A stretch of 64,000 nt of DNA from positions 1-64,000 of the forward strand of contig NZ_CABVII010000011.1 of the NCBI RefSeq assembly GCF_902497995.1. The letters run 5' to 3'. The DNA comes from Pseudomonas fluorescens. Its GTDB lineage: Bacteria; Pseudomonadota; Gammaproteobacteria; Pseudomonadales; Pseudomonadaceae. The notes beneath the pieces were generated by a model that saw nothing but the letters and a program-made list of their open reading frames with translations, made no database searches and was not told where the DNA came from. Below, one piece after another: positions 51,807 through 60,826 of the stretch. Position 1 is the first letter of the stretch. Each line of letters starts with the position of its first letter. Made by a program: the position numbers and the translations under genes.

Positions 51807-52862
51807 CTAGCGGACTCGGAGAATCTTGGCTTTCTTGGCTTCTTGCGATGATTGAATCACTCGATACTCACCGGGCGTCATGCCGAACCAACGCAGGCAA
51901 GCCTTGTGGAAACTGCTGTGGTCATGAAAGCCGAGCAGGTGAGTCACATGCTGCACATTGAAATGGGAATGACGCAGGTAGAAGTCGGCCAGTTGCTGAC
52001 GCACATAGTTCAGGATATCCGTGAACTGCGTACCTGCTCTTTCCAGTGCCCGTTGCAGTGTGCGCTTGCTGATGCTCAGCGCGGCCGCAATCGATTCCAT
52101 ATCACACGCTACCTGGGTTTTTTCCAGACTCAAGCGTTCGGTAATCAGCGCACGGATTCTGCAGACCACGGTGGAGTCATTCAACAGGTCAAGCTGAGCA
52201 TTGGCATAGCTGTAATGGAGCTTGGCCAACCCTTCGTTGGCTGTGCTCAATGGACGCAAGATTTCCTCGCCATCGAACAAGATGTTGTCATAAGCCGCCC
52301 CAAAATGCAGCTCACAGCCAAACAGCTGTTGATGCTCGTGGATGTCTTTTGGTTGGGGATAGCTGAATTCCACACTCAGCGGTCTCAGCGATTGGTCACC
52401 ACTCAGCCAGCGGTAGGCACCTAGCAGGGTTGCGAGATTGGCATCGGTGTACTGGCGGGGCTTGATCGAGCCGCGCTGATGGTGATCGAGCGTAACCAGG
52501 CGGTAATGCTGGTTTTCTTGGACAACAAACAGGGTGAAACCCGTACCGAGCAACGGGTTGAAATGAATTAGTCGTTCGAATGCCTGTTTCAGGTTCGAAC
52601 TGGACATCATGGTATAGCCGACGACTTGAAAAATGTCCGGATGGAAGTTCTTGGCGGACTTCAAACCAATGTTCGGATCACCGGAGGCCCGAGCTGCCAG
52701 ATCCCATAAACGGTAGAGTATGCTTCGTTCGCAGAAGGATCTCGGTGTAGTGGTGAGTTTTACATCAAGCCCAGCCTCCTGGCACAGACGGTCGACATCC
52801 AGACCTTGCTCCGACAGTGTGTTCACCAGTACGCGGGCATAGCCTGCACTCATTTTATACAT
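51807..52862 (-). CDS. AraC-family transcriptional regulator (OruR/ArgR-like arabinose-binding-type N-terminus)
   Basis: 351 aa from MYKMSAGYARVLVNTLSEQG (ATG 52862); the frame before it adds 15 residues without family support. The N-terminal domain (LSEQGLDVDRLCQEAGLDV) is of the PF12625-type arabinose-binding group, and the C-terminal double HTH is MESIAAALSISKRTLQRALE with HVTHLLGFHDHSSFHKACLR and FGMTPGEYR. Target genes are not evident from the neighbours; the gene at 52904 is upstream on the same strand. Confidence 0.9.
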   Translation of the reverse strand: MYKMSAGYARVLVNTLSEQGLDVDRLCQEAGLDVKLTTTPRSFCERSILYRLWDLAARASGDPNIGLKSAKNFHPDIFQVVGYTMMSSSNLKQAFERLIHFNPLLGTGFTLFVVQENQHYRLVTLDHHQRGSIKPRQYTDANLATLLGAYRWLSGDQSLRPLSVEFSYPQPKDIHEHQQLFGCELHFGAAYDNILFDGEEILRPLSTANEGLAKLHYSYANAQLDLLNDSTVVCRIRALITERLSLEKTQVACDMESIAAALSISKRTLQRALERAGTQFTDILNYVRQQLADFYLRHSHFNVQHVTHLLGFHDHSSFHKACLRWFGMTPGEYRVIQSSQEAKKAKILRVR

Positions 52863-52903
52863 GACGATCCCATCTCCCTGTTGAATTCGACATCCATGGC
52901 CGC

Positions 52904-53191
52904 TCAAGCGAATATCGGCGTCCTTATGCTAGCGGAAATGTTGGGTGTGCTGGAGTGGTGGTAGTGCGCCATGAGCGATCGTAGGTGCTCCATGGCATCC
53001 TCATATTTTAGATCGGCCTGTCGTCGCTGTTCTTGGTACTGGCTGAAAGCTGCCGGATTCAGGTAGGGCCGATCCAGAATATTCAGGGCCGCGCAGCGCA
53101 AGCGCTGGGCTTCGCTGAACAGCTGATGGTTACGCTCAAAAGCTTGTTTGAGGCAGGCTTTGGTTTGATGGGACACACGTGTGTCGTTCAT
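52904..53191 (-). CDS. Hypothetical small helical protein
   Basis: 95 aa, ATG 53191 with AAGG upstream. Rich in Gln/Arg helices (KACLKQAFERNHQLFSEAQR, FSQYQEQRRQADLKYEDAME). Similar short coiled-coil proteins are common in Pseudomonas. It is upstream of the AraC gene on the same strand, about 40 bp away. Confidence 0.6.
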   Translation of the reverse strand: MNDTRVSHQTKACLKQAFERNHQLFSEAQRLRCAALNILDRPYLNPAAFSQYQEQRRQADLKYEDAMEHLRSLMAHYHHSSTPNISASIRTPIFA

Positions 53192-53760
53192 GCGGTAACC
53201 TTTTGACTGATCTATTTTTATTTTTTTTGGCTGAACCTCGCTCTGTGGTGGCGGCAGGCCGGCTACGGTCAGAAATGTCAGTGTACAGTTTCAATATTTC
53301 AAAATGACGCCATGCAGTAGGTCTCCTTGATCCGCCTCTACCATTTACCGCTCGATATCGTCTGAGTATTGAGCCCTCCCAATGGGCATCTAGGTATGTG
53401 CTGTCCCCACCTTTTGATCCGACAACTCACAACTGGGACTGGACGTAACGGGACGAGGTTGGCGCGTTGACAGCTGATGTGGCGCATTTTAGTAAAAATG
53501 GGCGAATCAGGTCTGACGTTGGCATCGAGTTCCTCCGTCAAAGAGGACAGCATAGCAGTTGGAAATTCATAGGAGCGTCAAGGCAAGCTGGGTATGCGAA
53601 AAGCAATTTTCGCCTCTGTGTTTTTCATGTTTGTCGAGGGCCAAGGGCGCAAGCCGGAGCTATTCATCGGATTCGCAAGAACGTTCCTTGCCGTAGCTGT
53701 CCGTAGCCGCTAATAGTTAGTAGTGAAATGACTCAACGGTAAATTCGAAGAGGACGTGAA
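53192..53760. other. Gap without a supportable gene
   Basis: 570 bases. It contains an AT-rich stretch (TTTTTATTTTTTTT near 53215) likely belonging to the promoter of the 53191 gene, and the ribosome site AGAGGACGTGAA before 53761. No conserved frame. Confidence 0.45.
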
Positions 53761-53997
53761 ATGGCCCTGAGATTCGATGTTATACCTGCCTTACCCATGG
53801 ATACGGACTGCATGCGCAACGGAACGCGCTCTTTCTGTAAAACCGCGACCATAGGTTTTAACCTCTACGACAACGAAAAAAAGCTGCGGCTACAGACCAT
53901 CTATCAGACCCGTGCAGAGGCGGAGTATGTGTGCCAGCGGCGCAACCTGAAACGGCTTCAATCGTCCATTCAGAACGGCAGGCGCAACTCGATATAG
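53761..53997 (+). CDS. Hypothetical small protein
   Basis: 78 aa, ATG 53761 with AGAGGACG nearby. Compact alpha-beta pattern (KTATIGFNLYDNEKKLRLQT, IYQTRAEAEYVCQRRNLKRL). The end resembles another short protein at 55769 (both end with an alpha helix around EAEYVC/DAEAVC), so the two may be paralogous. No function. Confidence 0.55.
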   Translation: MALRFDVIPALPMDTDCMRNGTRSFCKTATIGFNLYDNEKKLRLQTIYQTRAEAEYVCQRRNLKRLQSSIQNGRRNSI

Positions 53998-54176
53998 GCG
54001 CTCAATCTGATAGATTCTGAGAGCTGGCGAAATGCTGTCTGAGACTTCCAGTCAGTCGATGAGATCTGTAGGTCTCTGGCTCGTTTACCGAAGTAAACGA
54101 CAATTTTGATTTCGCCAGTCGGCCGATGACACGGCTCTTTTTGGAGCTTCTGATTTACTGTTACTGGAGTAATAAA

Positions 54177-54410
54177 TTGCTAAATCGTCCAGATAAAGAT
54201 GCGCTTCGTGCGATGCTGGAATCTCAAGTTAAAGAAAAGCTGCAGCGTGACCCTGACGCGGTAACGACGTATGCCGCCCAATCCGAGCCTGAGCGGAAGC
54301 GATACACCACTAAGCCCACGGTTCAAGATAAAGCGTTCATTAGAGAACTCGACCAGATGCGGGCAGATGCTGAAGCGGGGGTGATTCATAGGCCCGAATG
54401 CGAGCACTAG
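54177..54410 (+). CDS. Conserved hypothetical protein with TTG start (LNRPDKD family), copy 2
   Basis: 77 aa from TTG 54177 (LNRPDKDALRAMLESQVKEK). The gene at 2767-3048 has the same TTG and conserved N-terminus, so this start is preferred over an upstream ATG at 54126, whose extra residues do not match. This copy ends early (VIHRPECEH) compared with copy 1, perhaps by truncation. No known function. Confidence 0.6.
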   Translation: MLNRPDKDALRAMLESQVKEKLQRDPDAVTTYAAQSEPERKRYTTKPTVQDKAFIRELDQMRADAEAGVIHRPECEH

Positions 54411-54586
54411 AGCGATGTTGATGCTGGAATTGCGCTCGATGATTTTCCTGGCTTAAAAGACGCAGGCAACCCATCAGAGCACTGGTGAATTTAGTCACTG
54501 GTGGACTGAGATCGGTCGCCATCAATGCGATGGATCACGTTTACCAACAAGGTCGACCCCCAGATCAAGCGACGTCAGGTAATTTT

Positions 54587-54856
54587 TCAATGACGTGCCA
54601 ATCTGTTCTGCTGCGCCTCTATCTCTGCTTCTAGCAATTGGCGCCGGCTATGTTCGTGCTTTTGGACGAGTGAGAGATACTCGTCGACGTGTTCCTGAGC
54701 GCGATGCTCCTGCTCCAAAAGCGACTCACTTAAAAAATTGAATCGCAAGGATTCCTCAAGCGTCAGGCCAACGAAGACTTCGTTGCCTTGCAGGTCGTTA
54801 CTGAGGGCTCGTATTTTCTTGAGGTACGCGCGCTGCGTGTCCGTGAGCACTAGCAT
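54587..54856 (-). CDS. Hypothetical coiled-coil protein
   Basis: 89 aa. Heptad-rich (YLKKIRALSNDLQGNEVFVG, LEEQEHRAQEHVDEYLSLVQ, KHEHSRRQLLEAEIEAQQNR). No motif recognised. Isolated, opposite in direction to the flanking genes. Confidence 0.55.
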   Translation of the reverse strand: MLVLTDTQRAYLKKIRALSNDLQGNEVFVGLTLEESLRFNFLSESLLEQEHRAQEHVDEYLSLVQKHEHSRRQLLEAEIEAQQNRLARH

Positions 54857-55276
54857 TTAGATCTCCTGGTAACTACCACTGCAAGCGTATGTCGCAGTGC
54901 GCAGAGTCCATCCCCCAACACTTTAAGGGCTGATGGTATGGGGTCAGCGGCGCTCGAAAGTTCCACCCAATTTCATCGGCGAAGAGGGATCTACCAATCG
55001 TGATTTGCTACGGCGTACGGCTGGTTTCTGACCGCCAAAGCCGGGCATCCGCGCACAATCGTCGTCACCTATTGGGAACCATGCTAAGTGGGGGCAGATA
55101 ATGCGCCCCGGCCCACTGTCCCCCGGTCGGCACTTGTGTGGAAGGTCTGAAGGCGTGCACGAACCGCCAATTCGAAAGTCGCGCCGTGAAACCGCCCGAT
55201 TGCTGCACCAACCTTCTGCAAACGCTATTCTACAAGCCGGTACTTCAAGCTTTTTAATCACCAGAGCAACCCACGG
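54857..55276. other. Gap without a supportable gene
   Basis: 420 bases; nothing recognisable on either strand. Confidence 0.45.
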
Positions 55277-55627
55277 ATGGATATGTCTACGTCGGATAAA
55301 AAAATGGAATGGGGCCGTGTCGGTGCAGCACCCGCAGCACCCGCTGGTCAGTTCGACAGCTTAGTCACGCTTTGCAAGGAACACCCTGGATATGGATTGC
55401 TGGCTTGTAGCATCGCGGAACGCTTTGATCCACGCGCGATTACAGATAGCGAACAGGCCACCCACTTGATCACAATGCTATGCAGGCGTTTTGCAGAGAA
55501 TGAGAGCGAGGCGCTAGCTGCAATCCTCCACCAGTTGTCGAAATTTCGAGGAATGGGCGCGCTATCTGACCTCGATACCGCTGCGCTCATATCAAATGCC
55601 TACGCACTCAGAGGTGTGAAGTCGTGA
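55277..55627 (+). CDS. Hypothetical protein
   Basis: 116 aa. The N-terminus is Ala/Pro-rich (GAAPAAPAGQFD), then helices (LVTLCKEHPGYGLLACSIAE, SEQATHLITMLCRRFAENES). A second in-frame ATG at 55283 could be the start. No conserved domain recognised. Confidence 0.5.
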   Translation: MDMSTSDKKMEWGRVGAAPAAPAGQFDSLVTLCKEHPGYGLLACSIAERFDPRAITDSEQATHLITMLCRRFAENESEALAAILHQLSKFRGMGALSDLDTAALISNAYALRGVKS

Positions 55628-55768
55628 ACGACTGAGGGGGGGCGCAGGCGCTTGACGAAACAACAGTAGCGGTGGAGAAATTTCAGGAGCTTCTGGTGCC
55701 TTCGACCGAAGTGGGCGTCGAAATCGCCTATCGAACTGTCCGGAATTAGTTGACCATTACAGTGGGGG

Positions 55769-55966
55769 TTAAGCGGTGCGGTGACGTGCTCTCATCTCTC
55801 TTGGATGCTCGGCGTTCAAGAGTGAGCACACAGCCTCTGCATCAGCCCTGACTTCGAATACGCCATGCTTGCTAGCTGAGCCTCCCTCCACGAGATCTAC
55901 AACCCTATATCGCTTACTGCCATCGTCCAATTTGGTGGTTCCAATCACCTTGAATCTCGGCTGCAT
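55769..55966 (-). CDS. Small hypothetical protein
   Basis: 65 aa from ATG 55966 (MQPRFKVIGTTKLDDGSKRY), with AGGGAA upstream. Beta strands then a helix (VRADAEAVCSLLNAEHPREM). The longer frame up to 56128 has unrelated residues. Distant likeness to the gene at 53761. Confidence 0.55.
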   Translation of the reverse strand: MQPRFKVIGTTKLDDGSKRYRVVDLVEGGSASKHGVFEVRADAEAVCSLLNAEHPREMRARHRTA

Positions 55967-56159
55967 GGTGCGTTCCCTGCTAAAGAATGGTGCTCTACAA
56001 GTACCGGTAAGACGCGATGATTTCAACAGCGGTGCAGGATTGAGCTGAGACAATTTATGACAGCGCATCATGCTTTCCCCGTGGGAAGGACGGCGCATCA
56101 GTGAGTTGAGGGCTTTGCATTTCTTCATTACAAGGAATGTCTACAGAGGTTGTTAAAAA

Positions 56160-56262
56160 GGCTCTAGTTGCTCACGCTCCCAAGGAAGAGCCATAGCGCT
56201 GCCAGCTTTCAAGAGACCCGACACGTCCCTCTGGCGACCTGCAGTCCTTGCAGTAATCATTT
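56160..56262 (-). pseudogene. DUF7693 C-terminal relic
   Basis: Minus strand reads NDYCKDCRSPEGRVGSLESW, QRYGSSL then diverges. This is the central-to-terminal part of the DUF7693 family. The N-terminal half of a similar gene lies at 57117-57362, on the other side of the DUF1206 gene, and both ends share CGACCTGCA-TCCT. Confidence 0.5.
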
Positions 56263-56264
56263 GC

Positions 56265-57080
56265 CTATGCGCTCCGTACTCCGGGCACATCCATGTTGAT
56301 CTTGCGCCAAGCAGCTTCGGAAAAGCTGTAAACCGAAAATGCGATCATCCCCAAGGCCATCACCATCAAAATCAAACCTCCCGCCGGCAGATTCTGAAGA
56401 GCATCGAGTGCCTCCTTCATGCCCGGTGGATCCAAGGCTTTGTAATTCGATCCGCTGATCATCAGCAGCAGGGCGATCTCGATAAAGACGACACCACGGG
56501 CTATCAGACCGAATTGAGACACCGGTCGTACGTACCGCATAACGTCTTCGTCAGCTTCGAAATATTTCTCGAACGTCGCCTTCCAGCCCTTGATGATGTG
56601 TGCAATGCCTACGCCTAGTGGTACGAGTGCGACGAGGTATACCAGTAAGTTTGAGTGTTCCCAGGACAATAGATGCGCCAGCAAATCCCTGGTTTGCCCA
56701 CCTCCGGAATTGCCCGAGCTCCTGATGCCACTTATGAGTAGGCCCAAGGCAAAAAACGCCAGCGCACCGTTGACTACACCACCCGCCAGCAAACCTGCAC
56801 GGATTACCACTCCCTTCATTTCTTTACCGTGATGATCAACGTCGCGTATTGCCTGCAACACTCGCCAAGCGGCGAAGGCGAGCAGACCAGCCACCACCAG
56901 TCCGACCAAAACGTAGCCGAACGGCTGGCTCAGCAACGCTTCCAAGCTCCGGTGACTATCCTTCGGTTTCGTCGAGTCGATAGCCGCCAGCAGAGCGAAA
57001 ATACCTATGATCAGATAAAGAGCGCCTCGAGCGGCATATCCACCTCGTGCGACTACGACAAGGCTCTGTTGCACGGACAT
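56265..57080 (-). CDS. DUF1206 membrane protein
   Basis: 271 aa from MSVQQSLVVVARGGYAARGA (ATG 57080); five earlier codons are possible. Three repeats of a paired-helix unit, each beginning with an ARG-like motif (ARGGYAARGALYLIIG, RAGLLAGGVVNGALAFFALG, QFGLIARGVVFIEIALLLMI), define DUF1206. No known role. It lies between two DUF7693 fragments and may have interrupted a copy of that gene. Confidence 0.85.
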   Translation of the reverse strand: MSVQQSLVVVARGGYAARGALYLIIGIFALLAAIDSTKPKDSHRSLEALLSQPFGYVLVGLVVAGLLAFAAWRVLQAIRDVDHHGKEMKGVVIRAGLLAGGVVNGALAFFALGLLISGIRSSGNSGGGQTRDLLAHLLSWEHSNLLVYLVALVPLGVGIAHIIKGWKATFEKYFEADEDVMRYVRPVSQFGLIARGVVFIEIALLLMISGSNYKALDPPGMKEALDALQNLPAGGLILMVMALGMIAFSVYSFSEAAWRKINMDVPGVRSA

Positions 57081-57116
57081 AGGATCTAATTCCAAAGGAG
57101 TTATACAGGAGCAGAC

Positions 57117-57362
57117 CTATCTAGTCGGGAAGGGTTCGATTGCAGGTTGGGTGCATGTCGACCTGCAATCCTCGAAATAGTCCAGGCGTTCGTAGTCATT
57201 GAAAAGCGTGAGTCTCAAGCCATCAACAGGCATGAGGCTGTGATTCGATCTCATCCATGGCTGGCTGGTGGCCCGTTTCATGATGCGTAAGCCAACCGCG
57301 ACGTCCTTCAGCACCTGAGCGGAGAAAAAAAGGGTGTTACTCTCGTTCAAGCTGCCTGGCAT
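57117..57362 (-). pseudogene. DUF7693-like fragment (N-terminal half)
   Basis: About 80 aa: VLKDVAVGLRIMKRATSQPW, SLMPVDGLRLTLFNDYERLD, YFEDCRSTCTQ, then unrelated tail. This matches the first two-thirds of DUF7693 (as at 3309) but the conserved end is missing. It overlaps the 3' end of the RepB-like gene by 26 bases, so it may not be expressed as such. Confidence 0.5.
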
Positions 57363-58242
57363 CGGAGGTTACGGCTTCCATGATAGACATCAGCTCCTCA
57401 AGCAATTCTGCATAGTAGCGAGTGAGATAGCCGGCAATGGCATCGTTTCGAAGGATACGTACGAGATAACCCTTGGCCACAACCAAGACCAGCATCGTCT
57501 CACCCAGTGTGTCCTCAACCTGTTTGTAATCGTGCTGGAGGTTCTCCATCTCTCGCTCCATGCGGGCTATGTCGACGGCACTGACGTCACTTAGTTTTTT
57601 CTTCCTTTCAACCAGCATCTCCGGTCGCGACGCCGCCAAAACCATTCGTGCGTAATTTCTCGTAAAGCAGTTGGCTGAAATCATCATTTCAACGGTTTCG
57701 ATCTGTCGGATGGGCTTCATCATTCGAAGGGCACGAAACACGTCCTGCGATACCATGCGAACCTTCAGCATCTCCGCTACCTCCGGCGCTATGCCTTTCA
57801 GCAGATTTTCTCTTTCGTGAACCCTATCCACGTTGATCCCAAGAACCGCCGCAATGCGAGAGGCTTCAATACCTTTTTTCAGAGCGGAGATGATCATTTT
57901 ATGTTCTTGGATCGGTGTCAGTCGGTTGATTTGCCGGTTGTAGGTAAAGCCTTCATCGTCGGTGGAAATCAGGCATAGCGCCTCAGTTGCCCCCAATGCC
58001 TTGAGTGCCTCTAAGCGAAAATGCCCATCCAAAAGCATGAACAAAGTCACTCCATCGGCAACGACAGGCTTGGGGTGAACCACCAACGGTTCAACGACTC
58101 CGAGCTCTTTGATTGAGCTCAAAATGCTGGCGTACTTTTTACTTCCGGGTGTCAGTTGGTCAACCTTACGCGAGGGTAGGATTCGCTCGAGGGGAATCGC
58201 AATGACACGCTGCTCGAATGCCTGCTTGACCTCTGTAATCAC
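57337..58242 (-). CDS. ParB/RepB-like partition protein with RepB C-terminal region
   Basis: 301 aa. An N-terminal ParB/Sulfiredoxin-like domain (ILSSIKELGVVEPLVVHPKP, VTLFMLLDGHFRLEALKALG) is followed by an HTH region (QEHKMIISALKKGIEASRIA, AVLGINVDRVHE) and a helical C-terminus. No ParA is visible. It overlaps the next ParB-like gene by four bases. The cassette looks like a mobile element's regulatory or partition module; the two proteins may bind DNA as a pair. Confidence 0.8.
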   Translation of the reverse strand: MITEVKQAFEQRVIAIPLERILPSRKVDQLTPGSKKYASILSSIKELGVVEPLVVHPKPVVADGVTLFMLLDGHFRLEALKALGATEALCLISTDDEGFTYNRQINRLTPIQEHKMIISALKKGIEASRIAAVLGINVDRVHERENLLKGIAPEVAEMLKVRMVSQDVFRALRMMKPIRQIETVEMMISANCFTRNYARMVLAASRPEMLVERKKKLSDVSAVDIARMEREMENLQHDYKQVEDTLGETMLVLVVAKGYLVRILRNDAIAGYLTRYYAELLEELMSIMEAVTSDARQLERE

Positions 58243-59150
58243 GGCGTCTCTCCAAATATCCGGTCAGCCAGTGGTTTGGGCATGTCCGGAATTTCTTCGT
58301 TACGAAGCAGCGTCCTGAAGTAGTCATCGGTTAGCAGTTTGCGCATCGCCGTGACGATGATCAGCAGTCGTTGTTCGTTGATGTCCGACTTTTTGATCAT
58401 GACCTTCTGGCGCCGAACCTCTACTTGATAGGCGTGTAGAAGCTTCTGAGGTGTCGGCTTCTCAGTACGAGGCGCTTGCTGGCCATAACGCTTGCCAAAG
58501 GTTTTTCGTTTATCAACGAGGCGGCGCACCCTCATCAGTTGTTCGCCTTTCAGCACTCCGCTTTCATAGGCTTCCATCATCGCCTTCTGAAGATCAACAT
58601 CCTTAGAGCGGGCAATTTCCATCGCCAATTTTATCGACAACCATCCTTTCTCCACCGCAGCGATCAGGCGCTCTTCTCCCTGACGCAAAAGCACAAGGAT
58701 TCCGTGTATGTAGCCTGCATCCAAACAGGTTTTTTCGGCAATTTGCTGGCAGGTATATCCACGATCTGAAAGGATTTGGATTGACGTCAAAAGCTCACGA
58801 TTCGAATGTTTTCGGCGTGCTAGGTTTTCAACCAAACCGATCAGGTATCGATCCGCTTCGCTTGCGCTTACCACGATGCAGGGAATTTTTTTCTCCCCCA
58901 ACGCTTGCAACGCTTCAAACCGACCTTGACCACAAACAATTTCGTAGGACTCCGTGCCGCCAGTCGTGGGAGCGACGGTAATGGGGCGTTTCAGACCTAA
59001 CGCCGATATGTTCTCCACCAGCCTGGCAAAGACTTGCCTGTTACGCGCTCGTGGATTGAGCACTCGAATATCTTCGATTGGAATGAGCCGAATGGTCGTC
59101 TCTTCCGCAATGTGCATCAGAGCTCTACGATGGGTCTCGATAGCCGTCAT
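58239..59150 (-). CDS. ParB/RepB-like DNA-binding protein
   Basis: 303 aa. ParB-type N-terminal domain (NPRARNRQVFARLVENISAL, YEIVCGQGRFEALQALGEKK, LIGLVENLARRKHSNRELLT) and an HTH (YTCQQIAEKTCLDAGYIHGI). A basic C-terminal part (RKTFGKRYGQQAPRTEKPTP) follows. The four-base overlap with the serine recombinase (59147-59150) and with the RepB-like gene downstream shows one translational unit. Confidence 0.82.
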   Translation of the reverse strand: MTAIETHRRALMHIAEETTIRLIPIEDIRVLNPRARNRQVFARLVENISALGLKRPITVAPTTGGTESYEIVCGQGRFEALQALGEKKIPCIVVSASEADRYLIGLVENLARRKHSNRELLTSIQILSDRGYTCQQIAEKTCLDAGYIHGILVLLRQGEERLIAAVEKGWLSIKLAMEIARSKDVDLQKAMMEAYESGVLKGEQLMRVRRLVDKRKTFGKRYGQQAPRTEKPTPQKLLHAYQVEVRRQKVMIKKSDINEQRLLIIVTAMRKLLTDDYFRTLLRNEEIPDMPKPLADRIFGETP

Positions 59151-60712
59151 GCGACCCTCCTAAAATCACTGCGGCGTGATAGATCAGAAAGAATCTCCAA
59201 GGTGTCGAACCGGTAAATCTCGAGGTTGGCCTGGTTACTTTCTGCTAGTCGCAGCTTTGGTTGTTCAATGTCGATGGCGGGTAGGATGTAGTAGTCCAGT
59301 GCAGCCTCTTCCTGTTCCTTCATGCGAACCGCAACGGTCAGATCCGGGTTCAAGCCATAATCGAAGCGGATGTTCCATCGCTTGCTGCCCGTGGGTGAAA
59401 CCTGACAACGGCTAAGTACAAGAGAGATGGTCACTTCCTGGTTGACCAGCATGAGATCAGTGCGTGGGTCTACCCAGACCTTTCCGCCTACCTCCTCAAT
59501 CTTCTGAGTCGTTTGCTGAAGGAGCAACGGATGCATTTGCCGAAGGCGTTTATTGGCTTCGATGTACTGGTAGTCGCGTGCGGGGGAGTAGCCGATCAGG
59601 GAGTAACAGCGAAGCAAGCTGCCGAACCGGTGTTGGTAAGCGCTACTTGAGGGGCACCCCTCAGACTCGTCAATCACAAGTCCCGATAAGTATCCCCTGC
59701 GTTTATAGATCGTCTTCAATACCTGGAGCATTTCCTCATCAGGCATGCGGTAGGAACGCGTTTCTATGATTGACTGAGCAGCTTTGAATAGGATGACGCT
59801 GACAATGGGAAGGAAGGCTCCATCCGCTCGAATCCATTCTTCAGGAGGGTTCTGCGTATACGTTTGCTTCAACTTGAAGGAGGTATGGTTCCAGACGTTG
59901 TTGCCGATATATTTTTCGTTGATCAGCACCTGGTGCACGGTACCCCGAGACCACGTCCCGGAACGGTCATTCAGTACGCCTTGAGCATTCAACCAATCAG
60001 CAATTTCGCGCTCGCTTCGACCCTCCTCAACGAAAAGCCGATAGATGTGCCGAACCATCTCGATCTCATGTTTCGGGCCCGGGACTAAAATTACCCGGTC
60101 TGTTTGGATGCTTTTGTGCTCGCCAACACTCAATTCGTTTTTGGGCGTACCGTTGCCATCGACTAGCTGACGTCTCAGACCATAACCAGCAGGGCCTCCC
60201 TGGCGATACCCAAGTTCGATGAGACGAGATTGCCCGGCAAACACCTTCACCGATAGTTCGCGACTGTACTCGCCAGCCATCATGCGCTTCACGCTTTTGA
60301 CAATGTTGGAGACCGGTGAGCCGTCGTTGGTGAATTGCTCCGCACAGTATTGAACGGACACACCCGCTTGCCGGCAGCGAACCTCATAGCTGGCACTCAC
60401 ATCAGGATCTTGAAAGCGACCCCAGCGGCTGACGTCGTAGACCAGGACTGTCGAGTAGTCGGCTAGCCCTTTCTCTACATCGGAAAAGAGCTGTTTGAGA
60501 GCGTCTCGACCTTCCAAGCGCAGGCCACTCTTACCTGCGTCGGTGTAAACCTTGGTGATGTCCAGGGCGTGGGTCGCTGCATAAAGGCGGATCGTATCGA
60601 GCTGGTTTTCTGTCGAATATTGCTGATGCTCGGTGGACATCCGCACATAAGCCGCCGCCATGGCCGCGCTTGAGCCAGAGTTGTAGGTGCTCGCGCCAAT
60701 GAGAGTTTGCAT
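59147..60712 (-). CDS. Large serine recombinase (resolvase/integrase family)
   Basis: 521 aa from MQTLIGASTYNSGSSAAMAA (ATG 60712). The catalytic domain carries AAYVRMSTEHQQYSTENQ with nucleophile S26, DVSRWGRFQDPD and the RMMAGEYSRELSVKVFAGQ helix. A recombinase domain (EIEMVRHIYRLFVEEGRSER, WSRGTVHQVLINEKYIGN) follows, then a C-terminal part with no clear zinc ribbon. The longer frame to 61081 covers the divergent gene and lacks similarity. It forms an operon with two ParB-like genes, an arrangement suggesting a mobile unit. Confidence 0.88.
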   Translation of the reverse strand: MQTLIGASTYNSGSSAAMAAAYVRMSTEHQQYSTENQLDTIRLYAATHALDITKVYTDAGKSGLRLEGRDALKQLFSDVEKGLADYSTVLVYDVSRWGRFQDPDVSASYEVRCRQAGVSVQYCAEQFTNDGSPVSNIVKSVKRMMAGEYSRELSVKVFAGQSRLIELGYRQGGPAGYGLRRQLVDGNGTPKNELSVGEHKSIQTDRVILVPGPKHEIEMVRHIYRLFVEEGRSEREIADWLNAQGVLNDRSGTWSRGTVHQVLINEKYIGNNVWNHTSFKLKQTYTQNPPEEWIRADGAFLPIVSVILFKAAQSIIETRSYRMPDEEMLQVLKTIYKRRGYLSGLVIDESEGCPSSSAYQHRFGSLLRCYSLIGYSPARDYQYIEANKRLRQMHPLLLQQTTQKIEEVGGKVWVDPRTDLMLVNQEVTISLVLSRCQVSPTGSKRWNIRFDYGLNPDLTVAVRMKEQEEAALDYYILPAIDIEQPKLRLAESNQANLEIYRFDTLEILSDLSRRSDFRRVA

Positions 60713-60826
60713 CGGCAAGTCCTCAACCTGATCGGGCAGCCGCTGAAGGCGAGGCCGGAAGCCGTGATCAGTTACTTCGTTTTTTAAAAGTGGCTCTAAA
60801 GAAGGTAGAAGACCGGGGAGGGAAAA

